Positions 22,842 through 34,275 of a stretch of 64,000 nucleotides of DNA are shown here, piece by piece; positions within the stretch are counted from its first letter, which is position 1, and every line of letters starts with the position of its first letter. The stretch lies in the NCBI RefSeq assembly GCF_029168945.1, contig NC_083604.1, positions 46,619,686 to 46,683,685 on the forward strand, given 5' to 3'. Source of the stretch: Cannabis sativa (Eukaryota > Streptophyta > Magnoliopsida > Rosales > Cannabaceae). The translations under genes and the position numbers were made by a program. Below the pieces are notes generated by a model. It was not told the origin of the DNA and made no database searches. It saw only the letters and a program-made list of their open reading frames with translations.

Positions 22842-24996
22842 TGTAACGCCCTAATGCTAAGGCACGCTACAGTGCTTTTTCAATTAATGTGCAATCTTTG
22901 CTAATCAAAGAAGTTTCTCGAAAAACATGTTAAATTTAAACTTTTGCATTAAATATTAAACTTTGTAATATAATAAAGTATTTACAAATGCCGGGATCCC
23001 GTTTTCAAACTTTGTAAAATTTACTTTTTAAAATATACATTCCAAAATACACAATTTACTGGTCGCACAACGACTTTCAAAATACAACTCCCAGATGTCC
23101 CGAGACCGAACACTCCAGGTTGCGCTGCTTGACATGTACAATCCCATCTGAGCTCGAGTTCACTCCTGTTCAGTCTTAGCCTTTCCTTTACCTACACATG
23201 GAAGCAGAACTGTGAGTCGACAGACTCAGTAAGAAATGCATATAACATATCATATAATTGCCGACCTGTAAATAGGTGCCCATACACCTATTTACAGAGC
23301 TTAACAGATGAGTATGAACGTTCAAACTACTTGCGCTATTGACCATGATATCACTCTTACCAGCTTTATAATCGAGCTGTAGGACCGGCACTATGTTCGC
23401 GCCACTATGATAGCGTCAACAACACCCAAAAGTATAATTGGCCATGATATCACTCTTAACCCGTACGATGCCTGTACTGCTGAACCGACACGATGGTTGT
23501 GTCGCTATGATAGTACCAATTCATACTTTCGGGGGAGAATATCACTCTTAACCAGTACGATGCCTGTACTGCTGAACCGACACAATGATTGTGTCGCTAT
23601 GATATCACCCGAACATATACAATGATACAAATAGCATGCATATATATCATACATATACATACACACAGATAATCACATCACACATTATACACAGTTCTTA
23701 CCTGTTTTCCGAATTCAAGTGTGCTGGCCGACCTGAACGAAAATGCTCGTGCTAGATGGATGCCCTAATCACATTAATTGTAACACATATGAGTGACTCG
23801 CTAAATCACTTTTCGAGGACTTAAATTTGAAACCAAAAGTTTCCCTATCGATAAACAACAAGGCAATACTCTAAATATCTCAAAATTGGGCAAAACTAGG
23901 GTTCCAAAAATTCCCCCAACCGGCTGACCGGTTCCCAACCAGAAGTCCGGTTCTGGGTCACCAACCGGTCGACCGGTTGCCACAGGTCCCCCAGAACCGG
24001 AATTCCGGTTCTGTGCTGGGAACCCGAAAAATCTCCCCTTGAACTCAAAACTCAACCAAACTTAACCAAACTCTCCAGGGTACCTATACAATGCATAAAC
24101 AACCATTTCTAACCAGAATTTCACAGAACAATCCATCAATACTCAAGTTGCCATTAAAGCTTAAAACTTTAAACTCAAAGTTGCATAGAACCAACAATAA
24201 ACCTTAAAACAAGCTGCTATGAACTTAGATTAACTTAAATGAACCCTAACATTCGGACTAAACAAACATCACACTCTAACAGCCACTATCTAGGAAAAAC
24301 ATAACTTAAAATCAATGAAAACCTAGAAAAATACAACTAAAGAAGAACTAGAGTTACCTTTGATCAACCTCCTTGAATTCCTTACTGAAATCCCAAAAAA
24401 CAACTATTGAATTAAGGTGATTCTCCTTTGGTTTTGGTCCCAGCCGAAAGAGGGAAAGAGAGAGGGTTCAAGAGAGTGAATTCCAATTTTTTTTTTTTTG
24501 ATTTTTCTTCCAAAGAGAAATGGATTTTCTCTAGCTAAATCCTTGCTGAAATTAAAAGCCACTTGTCACTTCCCTAGGCAGCCACCACACTATTCCTTAA
24601 AAAGACTTAAATGCCCTTAAGGTTAAACTTAGGTATTTACCAAGACTAGGGGTAAAATGGTCAAATCCCATAACCCCGCTCAACCCCGATAATTTATTTT
24701 CTCTAAAATATTTCCCACTAAGAAATAAGTTCTAAACTTACCCTTGTGATCAAACTAGCCATCCATCGCATTTTTCGTTGTCGCCAAGCAAAAATTATAA
24801 AAATAACATATTTCACATATAAGCTAAATAATACTCTTAGAGTTTAATAAAATCTCCGAAATTGAGAAATTATAACTCTAATATTTATTTCTAAATATTG
24901 GGGTCCACAATTAAATTAATTCACAAATAATAATAAAATAATAAACATTAGTGCTAATTGCCTTTACTAATCCAAATTACTAAAGCGGTCATTACA
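22842..24996 (-). repeat. Gypsy-1 5' LTR
   Basis: 2,155 bp, partner of 16393-18540. It carries the same three-unit hairpin array (23343-23630). A T-run near 24486-24500 explains most of the length difference. Confidence 0.92.
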
Positions 24997-25001
24997 TAAT
25001 A

Positions 25002-25181
25002 TATCAAAAGAAAAAGAATTAAATGAGGAATAAAACCCCTAAACTTCTAAGATTGAAAAACAAAAATTCAATAAAAAATAAACGAAATTAATATGTAATG
25101 GAAGAAAATTAACATATACATATTAATTGTTATACAAATTATATGTTCTAAATCATATACAATAGACAATCTGATACCACA
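25002..25181 (-). other. Copia-1 5' leader with primer-binding site
   Basis: AT-rich leader between the Gypsy-1 insertion and the Copia-1 5' LTR. The primer-binding site is at 25170-25179 (minus strand TGGTATCAGA), two bases from the LTR. Confidence 0.75.
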
Positions 25182-25658
25182 TGTTAGAAAAATTAATAAT
25201 AAATCCAAAATCAATTTGTATATAACATAGAACACAATAATAATATATAATAATTAGGTATGATTGATCTATAGCAATTGCCTCAATTCTAGCAATTACT
25301 TCAATTCGATAGTGCAATACTATCATCTAAGTCTTCCTCCCTAGATCTCTAAATCAGAAGTAGTTTATTTATCTGATTATCAAAAGGTATACAATTGTGA
25401 TGAGACAATATGTATTTATAGAGTTAGGGAGGGGACTTAGCTACATAGCTTTAGCTGGACTGGGCCTGCTCATCAAAGGCTTCAGTTAACTAGAAAAGCC
25501 CACACTTCTGCTTCACCTAAACTTTACACACAGATGCTAAGCCCATTAACTATTGATCACCAACAATATGGGCTAACACAGCAAATAACTATCCAATCAA
25601 TCTAAGTTTTAATAAAACCAATAAAAGTTATATGTAAGCCCAAATAAAAAGTCTAACA
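25182..25658 (-). repeat. Copia-1 5' LTR
   Basis: 477 bp, TGTTAG...CTAACA. A candidate TATA box on the minus strand, TATAAATA, is at 25413-25420. Confidence 0.88.
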
Positions 25659-25663
25659 TTTTT

Positions 25664-25759
25664 TTTATGCATTTTAAATTTTATTCCATTCCATTCCTAT
25701 TTTTATTCTCATTCCCATTTATATTTTTATATTTTTATTCCTCCCAACCAAATATCACC
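25664..25759. mobile_element. PIF/Harbinger (Tourist-like) MITE, right half
   Basis: Right end of the MITE that starts at 2454. It carries ATTCCATTCC-type words (inverse of the left half) and ends CCAACCAAATATCACC before a TTA target duplication at 25760-25762. The TTTTT at 25659-25663 is the Copia-1 target duplication. Confidence 0.8.
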
Positions 25760-25762
25760 TTA

Positions 25763-26310
25763 GTGTAAATCAAATGCGAGCAAAATAGTACAAATTAGAT
25801 TGGACAAACACACCAACATCGTATTAGCGTTTCTGGATGGAGAAACACAATTTCACAATAATAATATAGAAGGAGAACAAAATCTTATTTATTCTATCTA
25901 TGTAATACACACGAAGGGGCTGTTAATAAATGTGAACCATCTGTATTGTTGGGTCAAGTTTAATTTTGCACTGATGCCGCTAATTTAGAGTAAGAAAAGA
26001 TTGTTAAAGTAAACTAAGAATATATAAAATTATAATTTTCATTTTGATTCTTTTTTACCCTAAAAATGAACATACAAATTTTGTGTTTGAAAACTATATA
26101 ATTTTGTTTTCTTTTGTTTTAAAAATAAAAAAAAAATACCTTTTGTAACTTTCTTATTTCATTTAGATTTTTTTATTGCCTAAGAAACCTTTACAATATA
26201 CAACTTAGTTTAGAATACTCCTCAAACTCAATTATAAAATCTCTACTTATTTTCTCTCTTTTAAAATGAAAAAAATCTATCAACAATCTCTTTCTTTATT
26301 TTATGTACAA
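25763..26310. other. AT-rich spacer, nothing recognised
   Basis: Sequence between the split MITE and the Helitron end. The 62-residue ORF at 25800-25988 has no motif I recognise and I do not call it a gene. Confidence 0.5.
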
Positions 26311-27812
26311 CTAGAGAACTAAGTCGCGCTTCGCGCGGTGTTGTTCAACTTTTATAATTTTTTATTATATAAATATATTATGCTTGTTGAGATATAATTT
26401 AAAATATAGTATTTTGATATTTGTAAGTAATAATATTGAAATTAGAAATATATTATTTTTAAAAAAATATAAAAAGATAACACTTTGTGATAAATATTAA
26501 AAATAGTAGAATTAACAAAGAAATTGCATGTGTTATTATAAAAGAATAAATGAAAAAGAAAACTATTTCTAAATTTAATAAATTAGATTTGTCATTTTGA
26601 TGTAGTTCTTTTTGAAAAACTATTTAGACCCATTTTTTTCTTTAATAGAAAGAAACAATATAACTACTATTTATGAAAGTTTACATTTCATTACATAAGA
26701 TGACAACTCTAAAAAAGCTTTAGAATCTAAAAAAATAAGGGATTTATTAATGATAAAATTGGTCTATATGAAATGTTTTATAAGAGAATTAATTTTAACA
26801 AATTATGTGGAGGTGAAATATATGCCTTAAATTATAATGATGAAAAGGGAGGTCACGATTCATATGACTAACTGCTTTTATATAAAAATGTATATTTATT
26901 TTACTGTCATGTAATAATTAAAATGATAAATACCGTATGAAGTTGGTTGTGCAATCGCGTGATCGTTATAATTATATAGTGCATCGTACAATCATTATAA
27001 TCATTGAAAATCAAATTTAATTTATGATTATTTTTTTTATTTAAGAAATTCATATATAGTATTTTTTTTTTATTAAATGAGTATGTAAATATATTAGATA
27101 AATATATATAGTTGATTTGAGAACTCAAAATATTAAAAAAAAAATTATAAGTAATTAGGCAATCAAGTGATAAATTAGCCATATACAAATTAAAATGAAT
27201 GTAACTTTATTTATAATTTAGAAGTATACTAATTATGTATTTTTTTTTTAATCTATGTGAAATTTTAATTACAAAGAAAATAAAGTTACTAATAAGAAGC
27301 CATATTTCTCAATATTTACAAAATAAAATATAACGATATACTGAGTCTAACTGTAATCAAATATTTTACTCTAATCTTAAAACTTTTTCTTCCTAACCCT
27401 CATTAACAATTGTTACCTGATTTTTAATCTATCTTAATTTTAATTGTTTTCACTAATATTAACTTTGTGATATTATTATATTTCATGTTATAAAATATAG
27501 GGTCTAAATTATCATTTAACATTGGTCATAAGTTAGTACTACGACACTCACACTGAAAAAGAAGATGCATCTTAAGTTCAGATACATATTTTGGGACAAA
27601 TGAAAATAGCATGAAAAAAAATTATTTATAGTGTATATGTAATGTTCCACTATACTTTCTAATAATGTGAGATTATTACAAGAAGTAAATTGAATTATCA
27701 TGTTTTCTTCGTACATTAACACGGTGCTCTTAAAAAATTAGAAAAATATGAAGAAAAAATTATAGAAAGTCACCTACACTCTTGCGTGCTTTTCTTTATA
27801 TTAATATATAGA
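26311..27812 (-). mobile_element. Non-autonomous Helitron
   Basis: On the minus strand the 3' end shows a short GC hairpin (CGCGCGAAGCGCG) about 10 bases before a terminal CTAG at 26314-26311, followed by T. This is the Helitron 3' signature. The 5' end would be TCTATATATTAATATAAA at 27812. There is no inverted repeat or target duplication, as expected. No Rep/helicase ORF is present; the small ORFs (26907, 27516) are AT-rich accidents. A second, very similar 5' end at 28453 leaves open which belongs to this 3' end. Confidence 0.6.
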
Positions 27813-28453
27813 AATCATGTGAAAAATAATATAAAATTCTCACAAAATTAAAAAATAAAATGACAAATATATTTTATTTTTATATAAAATATAAAATATA
27901 TATTATTGTAATCGACTATGGAATAGATAATTTAATTAATAAATGAATAAAACTAATTTAATCAATTAGTCAAGGAGAAAAATACATATTTTGAGACATA
28001 TTAAAAAGATTTGAAATACTGTCGTAAGGCTAGAATTTATTATTGTCACTCTTTGAAGCCTAATTTAAGAGATAAAAATGTAATGGCTATTATCAATAGC
28101 CTCTGATCTTCTGTAACTGCTTGGCAGCGTGTATTTGTTTTATGATGGTTGAATAAAAATCCTCTTCCTAGTTCCAAGAAAAAAAATTATAATTAATTAT
28201 TGAATAAGAATAATTTAATCAATTAGTTTTCTGAAAAAAAAATACATATTTTGGGATAAATTAAAATGCTATGAGAAAAAATTTATTTATAGTGTATATG
28301 TAATGTCCCACTATACTTTCTAAACAATATGGGATTATTACAAAAAATAAATTTAGTTGAATAATCACGTTTTCTTAGTAAAAAATTAAAAAAAATATGA
28401 AGAAAAAATTATAGAAAGCTCCTTGTGTGATTTCTTTTATATTAATATATAGA
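27813..28453 (-). mobile_element. Second Helitron 5' segment in tandem
   Basis: 28242-28453 repeats 27582-27812: the same ATACATATTTTGGGA, TATAGTGTATATGTAATG and AAAATTATAGAAAG words. It ends in TCTATATATTAATATAAAAG on the minus strand at 28453, preceded by A as Helitron sites usually are. A shorter third piece (ATACATATTTTGAGACA) is near 27985. Between the pieces, about 28025-28190 ends in an A-run and resembles the 3' tail of a LINE, which I cannot prove. Confidence 0.5.
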
Positions 28454-29390
28454 TATTGATGATTAATTTTTTAGTATTTGACATAAATATTGAATTATTC
28501 ACAAAATTATATATGTTGTGTTATATTTTGATTGTTTTTTTTTTTTAGCAAAAAATATTTTGTTTGAAAATTAAAGACACCATTTGAATTAAATATTTTG
28601 AAAATAAAATTATTAAAGAGTATATTATATGAATAAAAAATATATAATATTAAATGAATATATATAATTTATATTATTAGATGAATATAATTTCTATTAT
28701 TGATAACATAGTTTTTTATTACTAAATATCTTTATACTGATGTTTATTTGTGACAGATGTCTATAGTGATTGGGGTTTCATCATATGTGTAATGCACGAT
28801 TGTTTGATTCTGATTGTCTAAGTACTCGAATAATAATTTATATTATTATTGTTATTACTTTTCTTGGTTAGTCCTTGTGACTCACGGGTGCTATGTGGAG
28901 GAGGTAAAGGCAAAAAAAAAGTTAGATCAACCATGAGGTGATAGTCTTCTCCACTAATGTACATATTGCCTCTACCAACCTATGCGCCGATTTTCTTGGA
29001 GTTATTTCGAGCTGTATTCATGTATTTTGGTTTTATATTTTGACTTGTCGTTGTACTTATCCTTTTTGTAAAACTCTTACAACAGGGATCCTTGGAACAT
29101 GTTTTTAATGTCGTTATGATCTCTGTTTTTAGTATTTTATTCTAGTCGAGTTTTTTTTTTTTTTTTATATTATCACAGTTTTTGATAATTAATTAATTTA
29201 TTATTATTAAAGTAGTTTAAAAAATCACACATATGGTGTTCCTATCGGATAGGGTGCTACACCACAGAATCATTTTGTTACCTTCGAGGCCTAGTTAATA
29301 AAGTCCAGAGTCAGGTCCATTGGCCCTTATGTTGGGGATGTTCTGAGATTGTGTAGCATTAGGAACAAAAAAGGATGTTGCATTTGATCA
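28454..29390. other. Degenerate repeat DNA, possibly a Gypsy LTR piece
   Basis: No ORF. About 28830-29260 has features common in plant Gypsy LTRs (GGAGGAGGTAAAGGCA, TTGTAAAACTCTTACAAC, a long T-run near 29150-29166) but lacks a partner copy or clear ends. Assignment is a guess. Confidence 0.3.
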
Positions 29391-29692
29391 ATGGCCCAGG
29401 GAGAATTTAGTTGTTTCCCTCCTGAAAGTCTAGTTCAAGATGAAGGTTGCAGCATCGATGAGCCCTCTAGAATTGGTGCATGGATTGTTGAACATATAAG
29501 GGCTAGAGCAGTTCTTCCCCTAAGGGATTATTTCAAGGAATTCTGCAACTACCTCGGTATTGCTTCATTTTAGCTTGCCCAAAATTCTTACCAGATCCTT
29601 GTATGTTTAAAATCTATCTACCACATCTTGACGTGGGAGTGTCCAACACCCCAGGAAATCTTATACTTTTTCTCTATCCTCTATCAAGGCCT
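29391..29692 (+). pseudogene. Fragment of a Tat-type antisense ORF (Transposase_28-like)
   Basis: A 60-residue open stretch with ARAVLPLRDYFKEFCNYLG, then past a stop near 29573 the words TPQEILYFF. Both match, in the same order, the plus-strand gene of the Tat element (GAMLPLQDYFVNFLVFVG and RPAEILYFYEL). It is therefore a diverged remnant of the same protein family (Pfam 'putative gypsy type transposon', PF04195) from another, older element. The Copia-2C insertion at 29693 cuts it. Too divergent to come from the Tat copy here. Confidence 0.65.
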
Positions 29693-29949
29693 TGTTGGGT
29701 TTTGTGCCCTAAATAAAATACATTTCAATATAATCAGATTTACTAATAAATAAAGATCATAAATAATTCTATGTTGCATGGTTCACATGATTTATTTCAT
29801 GATTATATTTAATGTATAAATTCTATTAACTCCAGAACATATATAAATATGTATGTATTTGTTCATGATTATAGTATCGTCAAGACAATGGAATATAATC
29901 ATGATTATATGTTTAAAAGTTTAATTCCCATGATTCGTCAGTTCACTGG
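29693..29949 (+). repeat. Copia-2C 5' LTR, first part
   Basis: Starts TGTTGGGTTTTGTGCC like 7187. It ends in ACTGG (29945-29949), the Tat target duplication. Confidence 0.88.
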
Positions 29950-30730
29950 TGTTGACCGAGATTTTCGGCAACTATTAAAATATGATTATAATATTGAGCT
30001 GTAAGAAAGCGAGATAAGGATTTTTACGTGGTTGGGGCGTTAATGAGCCTTAGTCCACGAGTCTTTGTTATTGATGGATGTATTTAATACAAATTCCACA
30101 CTTGAGGGAATGTTACCCTTATAAATACAGAGAATGTTCTTGGTGTGTATTTACTCTTCTTTCTCATATGCAACCCAAGATTCTCGATCCCATTAAATGA
30201 GCTTTGAGGGGGTATTTATAGTGTTTTGGTGGGGTAATCCCTAGAATTGTTCTTACAAACGCATCTGTAAGTATCCATAAAGTTGGGTATTCCCAATGAA
30301 TATACCATGAGTAATGCATGGTCAAATCCCTAGGTGCTGTAGGGTTTTTATGAGGAATGTCCTTTTTGCCTTGTGATTGATGTGACTCTTCGCAGAGTAG
30401 TCGTCGCTAGACTTAAATGATAATTACTGTGGCGCTGCTGTTTGGAGGTTGTGCCGTCAGGCTTTATTGCGTGTTGCAGTCCCAACACGCTTCCTCCCAT
30501 GCAGCATTAAATGCGACTTGATTGCTCAGGAGAAGCCTGACACTTCGCGGAGAGGCTTTATGCTATGCGAGCCTCCGGGAGCACCTTGTACTCCGGGTGC
30601 CTCCTCCGGGACTTATGCCCAGGGTGCTTCCTTGTGGCATTCAAAGACTTTAGCAAATATTTACAAGTTATCTGATCCACGTGTCCCTGCTTTATTGGTC
30701 CACGTATATTGGGCAAAATCAGGGGCAACA
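29950..30730 (-). repeat. Tat 3' LTR
   Basis: 781 bp, TGTTGACCGAG...GGGGCAACA on the plus strand; minus TATA-like TATAAATA at 30213-30220. The ORF at 30449-30757 across its end is repeated in the other LTR and is not a gene. Confidence 0.92.
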
Positions 30731-30745
30731 TTTACCCCCCAAGCC
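30731..30745 (-). promoter_or_regulatory. Tat polypurine tract
   Basis: Minus-strand GGCTTGGGGGGTAAA ends exactly at the 3' LTR. Confidence 0.75.
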
Positions 30746-30780
30746 TTGTTTACTTGAAAAATAAACCAAGGCTTGCTTAG

Positions 30781-30978
30781 GTGCCTCCGGTTGACTCCTC
30801 GGTTCCCTGGCTCAAGCTCAGAGCGCGTGGGGGCATATTTAATGATGACATTTAATGCAGCGATTTGCTTTTTGCAGAGGTGTCTCCGGCCGACTCCTTG
30901 GTTTCCCGGCACGAGCTTGGGGCGCGTAAGGGTGCATCTAATGATGGCATTAAATGCAGCGATTCACTTTTTGCAGAG
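30781..30978. repeat. 99-bp tandem duplication upstream of the Tat antisense gene
   Basis: Two units, 30781-30879 and 30880-30978, share GTGYCTCCGGYYGACTCCT and TTAAATGCAGCGATT words and end TTTTTGCAGAG; roughly 80-85% alike. They lie 180-380 bp before the TATA box of the plus-strand gene, where enhancer-like elements would be. Confidence 0.75.
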
Positions 30979-31161
30979 GTCAATTCGTTTCATGCCCCTT
31001 GATTGATGCGGCGCATTAATGGTGTCAGACGGATACTCAAACGTTTCCACCGCCTTTATGGCAACTCAATCTGACCCGTTGATCTTTGGGTATTTGAATC
31101 GTGCATTTCCCCCACCGTACGATTGGTAGGTGGTGACGCCTGTTCCTCATGCATTTTTGCC

Positions 31162-31168
31162 TATAAAA
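31162..31168 (+). promoter_or_regulatory. TATA box of Tat antisense gene
   Basis: CCTATAAAAGCC followed by a pyrimidine-rich stretch with likely start near 31195. It fits the 5' UTR and first intron that precede the ATG at 31833. Confidence 0.65.
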
Positions 31169-31367
31169 GCCACCATCTTTCCTTCATTTCGGTTACTTTC
31201 CATTCCTTGCCATTTTTGCTCGAATTTCCCAGAGAGAAAATTCTTCAAAAACAGCACGAACCTTCTGAACACTTTGCCATTTTTTCCCAGTTTTTCCTTG
31301 CTTGCTGTTATCAGTCCTTCTCGTCTTTACTCGACTAAACTCAGGACCCCCAGTTCAACACTTCACT

Positions 31368-31824
31368 GTAAGTTTCTTGCATCCTTTGGTAATGACATGC
31401 TTTTACTTGCTTTGTTTGTTTTTTCTGGGTTCGCATTTTGAGATTTCTGGGCATGCAAGTGTTTATGTGCTTCATGTATTCTGTTTTGTGTTTACTGCTT
31501 TAGTTGTAGGATCGCCATTATTATGCCTCTGTTATTATCGTGGATTTTCGTTGAAGAGAACCATATGTTCTTCGTTCAACGGTTGCTTAGGGCATAGAAT
31601 GGGGTCTTTTTCTTTCTGTTCCCCTTATTGTGTAAAACCACCTTCTGCGATTTTACTGCACCCGACACTTGTTCAGGGAATCTTTCTAGGGTTTCCTATG
31701 TGACACGTGTCCAGAGGGGGCCTCTTTCCAGCGGTTAGGGGACCCCCATTCCCTTTTTCTTGACTTAGGGTTTGGTATGGGACCTAACTGCTGGAATTTT
31801 CTCTTTCTTTTTTGTTTTTCACAG
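31368..31824 (+). other. Predicted 5' UTR intron of the Tat antisense gene
   Basis: Donor ACT|GTAAGTTT, pyrimidine-rich tract TTTCTTTTTTGTTTTTCACAG as acceptor. The ATG lies eight bases after the acceptor. Confidence 0.6.
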
Positions 31825-33030
31825 AATAGAAAATGTACGCATACGGTTCGAAGTCTTCAAAGAAGAGCGGGAAACGCATGGCCACTCTGGAGGAGGTTTC
31901 CCTGGGACCCGTTGCCCAGGAGGGGTATAAGTCCCGAGCAACCGGGTGGGAAGCGGCTGAGCTTCATTCCACCTTAACCTGTCCTCATCAACTGGAGAAT
32001 ATTATGGACGTTGCCGGGATCAAACCTTCCACTTCGGGGACCTATCACCGGCCACCTCGCGACTCGGAGACGCCTAACCACAATTACGGCGGCTTCGGAG
32101 CCTGGAGCCAGACACATATGATGGCCGGTGCCATGCTCCCACTTCAGGACTATTTTGTTAATTTCCTTGTTTTTGTCGGCCTTGCGCCATACCAACTCAT
32201 TCCTCAAGCTTATCGCCTGCTTTCAGGCTTATTTATTTTTTATGCCGCCCGCGGATGGGGATCTCCCCGCCCGGCGGAAATTTTGTATTTTTACGAACTT
32301 GTATCCGTCCCCAAGAAAGGGGACAAACTTAAGGACGGTTTCTATGGGTTCCGGATCCATCCCGCTAACGAGGGGGTGGTTCCGTATAATAGGCAGACTC
32401 ACGTCAAGGAGTATCGCCATCGCTTTTTCTTTTCCTCCGGGTTCAGGGCAGTGGATCACCCGGAGCTCCTTACTGAGTGGGTGAGGATCCCGCCCTGTCA
32501 GCGGACGGCCCCTACTCAGACCTTCCTCCGGAGGGCCCAAGCTTTTGCCTCCTACGACCGCGCCGATCTAGATGTCGGGGGTTTGGTCACCACGGAAAAC
32601 TGCAGGAAGGCCAAACTTATCCTTCCGCATCAATCCGTGGAGGACTCTAACCTCTCACGGGTCATCTGTCCCAATGTAAGGGCGCCGGTCGCAGAGAAGG
32701 CCTTCTGGGATGAGCTTATCGCCACGGAAGAGAAAAAATACCAAGACTATCTCTACCGGAAGGCCCAGGAGAAGGCATACTCTCAGGCCCAGGCTGCCTC
32801 TGGGAGGGGACTTCGCGTGGGGAGCCCGGTGGTGCGAAGGAGCCAGGCGATTGCCGGGAAGTCCGAGGCTAAATTTTTTGACAAGATTCTTCAAGAAGAG
32901 ATTGGGGATCGTCCTGCCAGGAGGCCCCTTCGTATTGAGGATTCTTCGGAGAGGAAAACCCCCCGGCCACAGCCTTCGGTCCCAGAGCCAAACTCGGGGG
33001 CTCCTGGTGCTAGCACCTCCGGTGCCGGCG

Positions 33031-33430
33031 GTAAGTCTCCTTTGATAATTCGTTATGTTTCTTTCGTTGGTGAATACGCCAGTCATAGGCCTGTAAGGTT
33101 CGACGAGCGTCTTCATAGGTTTAGGATGCCATCGACCCGGTGGGGGGATCGTTTGAAGGAATTTTATTTTTCAAACTTAGGAGATTTTCTAGGTCGGTCC
33201 CGGATGGGCTCTTGCCCTCCGGAACCTATTCCCTTAGGTCCTTCAGCTTACATTACGTCCAGCTGGTTCCGGCCTTCGGACAGCTATGTCGGAGATGATG
33301 CTGCCAGCATTAAAGTTCAGGACTTTGCTAGGGCCGAATTAGGAAGTTCGGGTAGGAGTAGCTTATTTGCTGTATCTTGTATAAGTGGTTCCCCACGGAT
33401 ATCTAACACTTGCTTATTTTTGTGAAACAG
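33031..33430 (+). other. Predicted coding intron 1 of the Tat antisense gene
   Basis: Donor GGCG|GTAAGTCT and acceptor GTGAAACAG|GTG. Removing 400 bases joins the two long plus-strand reading frames (31833 and 33385) without a shift, rebuilding a Gly codon across the joint. Confidence 0.75.
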
Positions 33431-34194
33431 GTGTCTCCATGGATGCCATCTTGGAACAGCTTGCCGGAGTTCACACTCCCGTGGCTCCTCCGGCCTTTAC
33501 CTCTTCCCCCATAGCCCCTTCCCTGAAGGTCTCTTCTAGCGCTCCCCCTGACACTATTGATTTAGTGGACGACGAGGAGGTGCTTCCGGGAGAAGGCCAA
33601 GGAAAGCAGTGGGACTTCTCTGAGGAAGTCGCCGAAGGTGTGGGAGAGCTCCGAGCCCTTCCGGAGGAGGCTGAAGAAGGCGAAGAGGAGCCTGAGGTGG
33701 CTCTGATTCGTAAGCGCAAGGGCAAGATGATTGCCCAGGACGAGCCCAAGAAGCCTCAGAGAGCCGACACTCCTGCCCGTGGTCTTGACGGCGGGGTTTC
33801 CCCCATGGAAGAAAGTCCTGCTCCTCCCAACATCATGCTTACTCCGGTCCCAGGGGATGAGGTGAGGCAAGAGCTTCGGATAGCCAAGCATAACTTTGCC
33901 ATGGACGAGTACTCCCGGGGGTATGCCGAGGTGGAAGCCCTTAGGAGGGTTTTGCGGGTTGAGGTAGAGGCAAGTATCAACGACCCGGAGTACCAAGATC
34001 CGTGGGACCTTAACCTGGACCCCCTATCGGACTGGTTCCGTCGCTTCCTTTGGCCCACCTTGGCTCCCTTCGCCGCGGAGATGACCGACGAGTTCGCTTC
34101 TCAGCTTACCCGATGGGCGCCTAAGCGGTTCGCCACTTGTGCCTCCCTGAACTCCATCTTCCAGGTCCAGGAGCTCAGCCATTCCCTCACCGTG

Positions 34195-34275
34195 GTAAGT
34201 ACTTTGCAATTTTTCTTTTCCCTTTATTTTTCTTCTTGGGAAATTTTTCCTTCTTACACTTGTGTTATTGTTCAG
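34195..34275 (+). other. Predicted coding intron 2 of the Tat antisense gene
   Basis: Donor CGTG|GTAAGTAC, T-rich interior, acceptor TTGTTCAG|CTT. It is 81 nt long, so the frame stays open either way. The hydrophobic Phe/Leu-rich residues it would encode do not fit the flanking hydrophilic protein. Confidence 0.75.

Larger units (their letters stand above)
16393..24996 (-). mobile_element. Gypsy-1: chromovirus (Tekay/Del-like) LTR retrotransposon
   Basis: LTRs at 16393-18540 and 22842-24996 both run TGTAACGCCC...TCATTACA and are flanked by a perfect TAATA duplication (16388-16392, 24997-25001). The primer-binding site next to the 5' (right) LTR reads TGGTATCAAAGCC on the minus strand. The polypurine tract AACGGGGGGATAAT adjoins the 3' LTR. 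The interior runs gag zinc knuckle, protease, RT, RNase H, integrase, chromodomain-like tail. Sampled LTR stretches are about 97% alike, so the insertion is fairly recent. Its 4.3-kb interior lacks the gag capsid core and pol has several lesions, so this copy cannot move by itself. Confidence 0.92.
2675..25658 (-). mobile_element. Copia-1: Ty1/copia LTR retrotransposon, nested and inactive
   Basis: The two LTRs (2675-3150 and 25182-25658) both start TGTTAG and end CTAACA on the plus strand, and are flanked by TTTTT at 2670-2674 and 25659-25663. On the minus strand the right LTR is the 5' LTR. It is followed by a primer-binding site, TGGTATCAGA, complementary to the 3' end of initiator tRNA-Met. 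A purine-rich AAGTGGGAGAC tract precedes the 3' LTR. Decayed integrase, reverse transcriptase and RNase H follow in Copia order. The interior was later hit by a CACTA MITE, Copia-2A and Gypsy-1. The LTRs look roughly 93-95% alike by eye, so this is the oldest insertion of the left block. Confidence 0.88.

Noticed and set aside
28025..28190. LINE 3' tail with A-run
   Set aside because: Suggestive wording and an A-run only; no reverse transcriptase, target duplication or second copy in the window to support it.
30449..30757. 102-residue ORF, repeated at 42011-42313
   Set aside because: Both lie in the Tat LTRs; the repetition reflects LTR identity, not protein conservation.
31302..31703. 133-residue hydrophobic plus-strand ORF in the Tat element
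   Set aside because: It spans the predicted 5' UTR intron of the antisense gene and has no recognisable domain; T-rich intron sequence gives false hydrophobic peptides.
32655..33116. 153-residue minus-strand ORF (and others at 32229, 33562, 34024, 34675) opposite the Tat antisense gene
   Set aside because: They overlap the plus-strand exons that show domain similarity and splice structure; GC-rich coding DNA often leaves the other strand open by chance.
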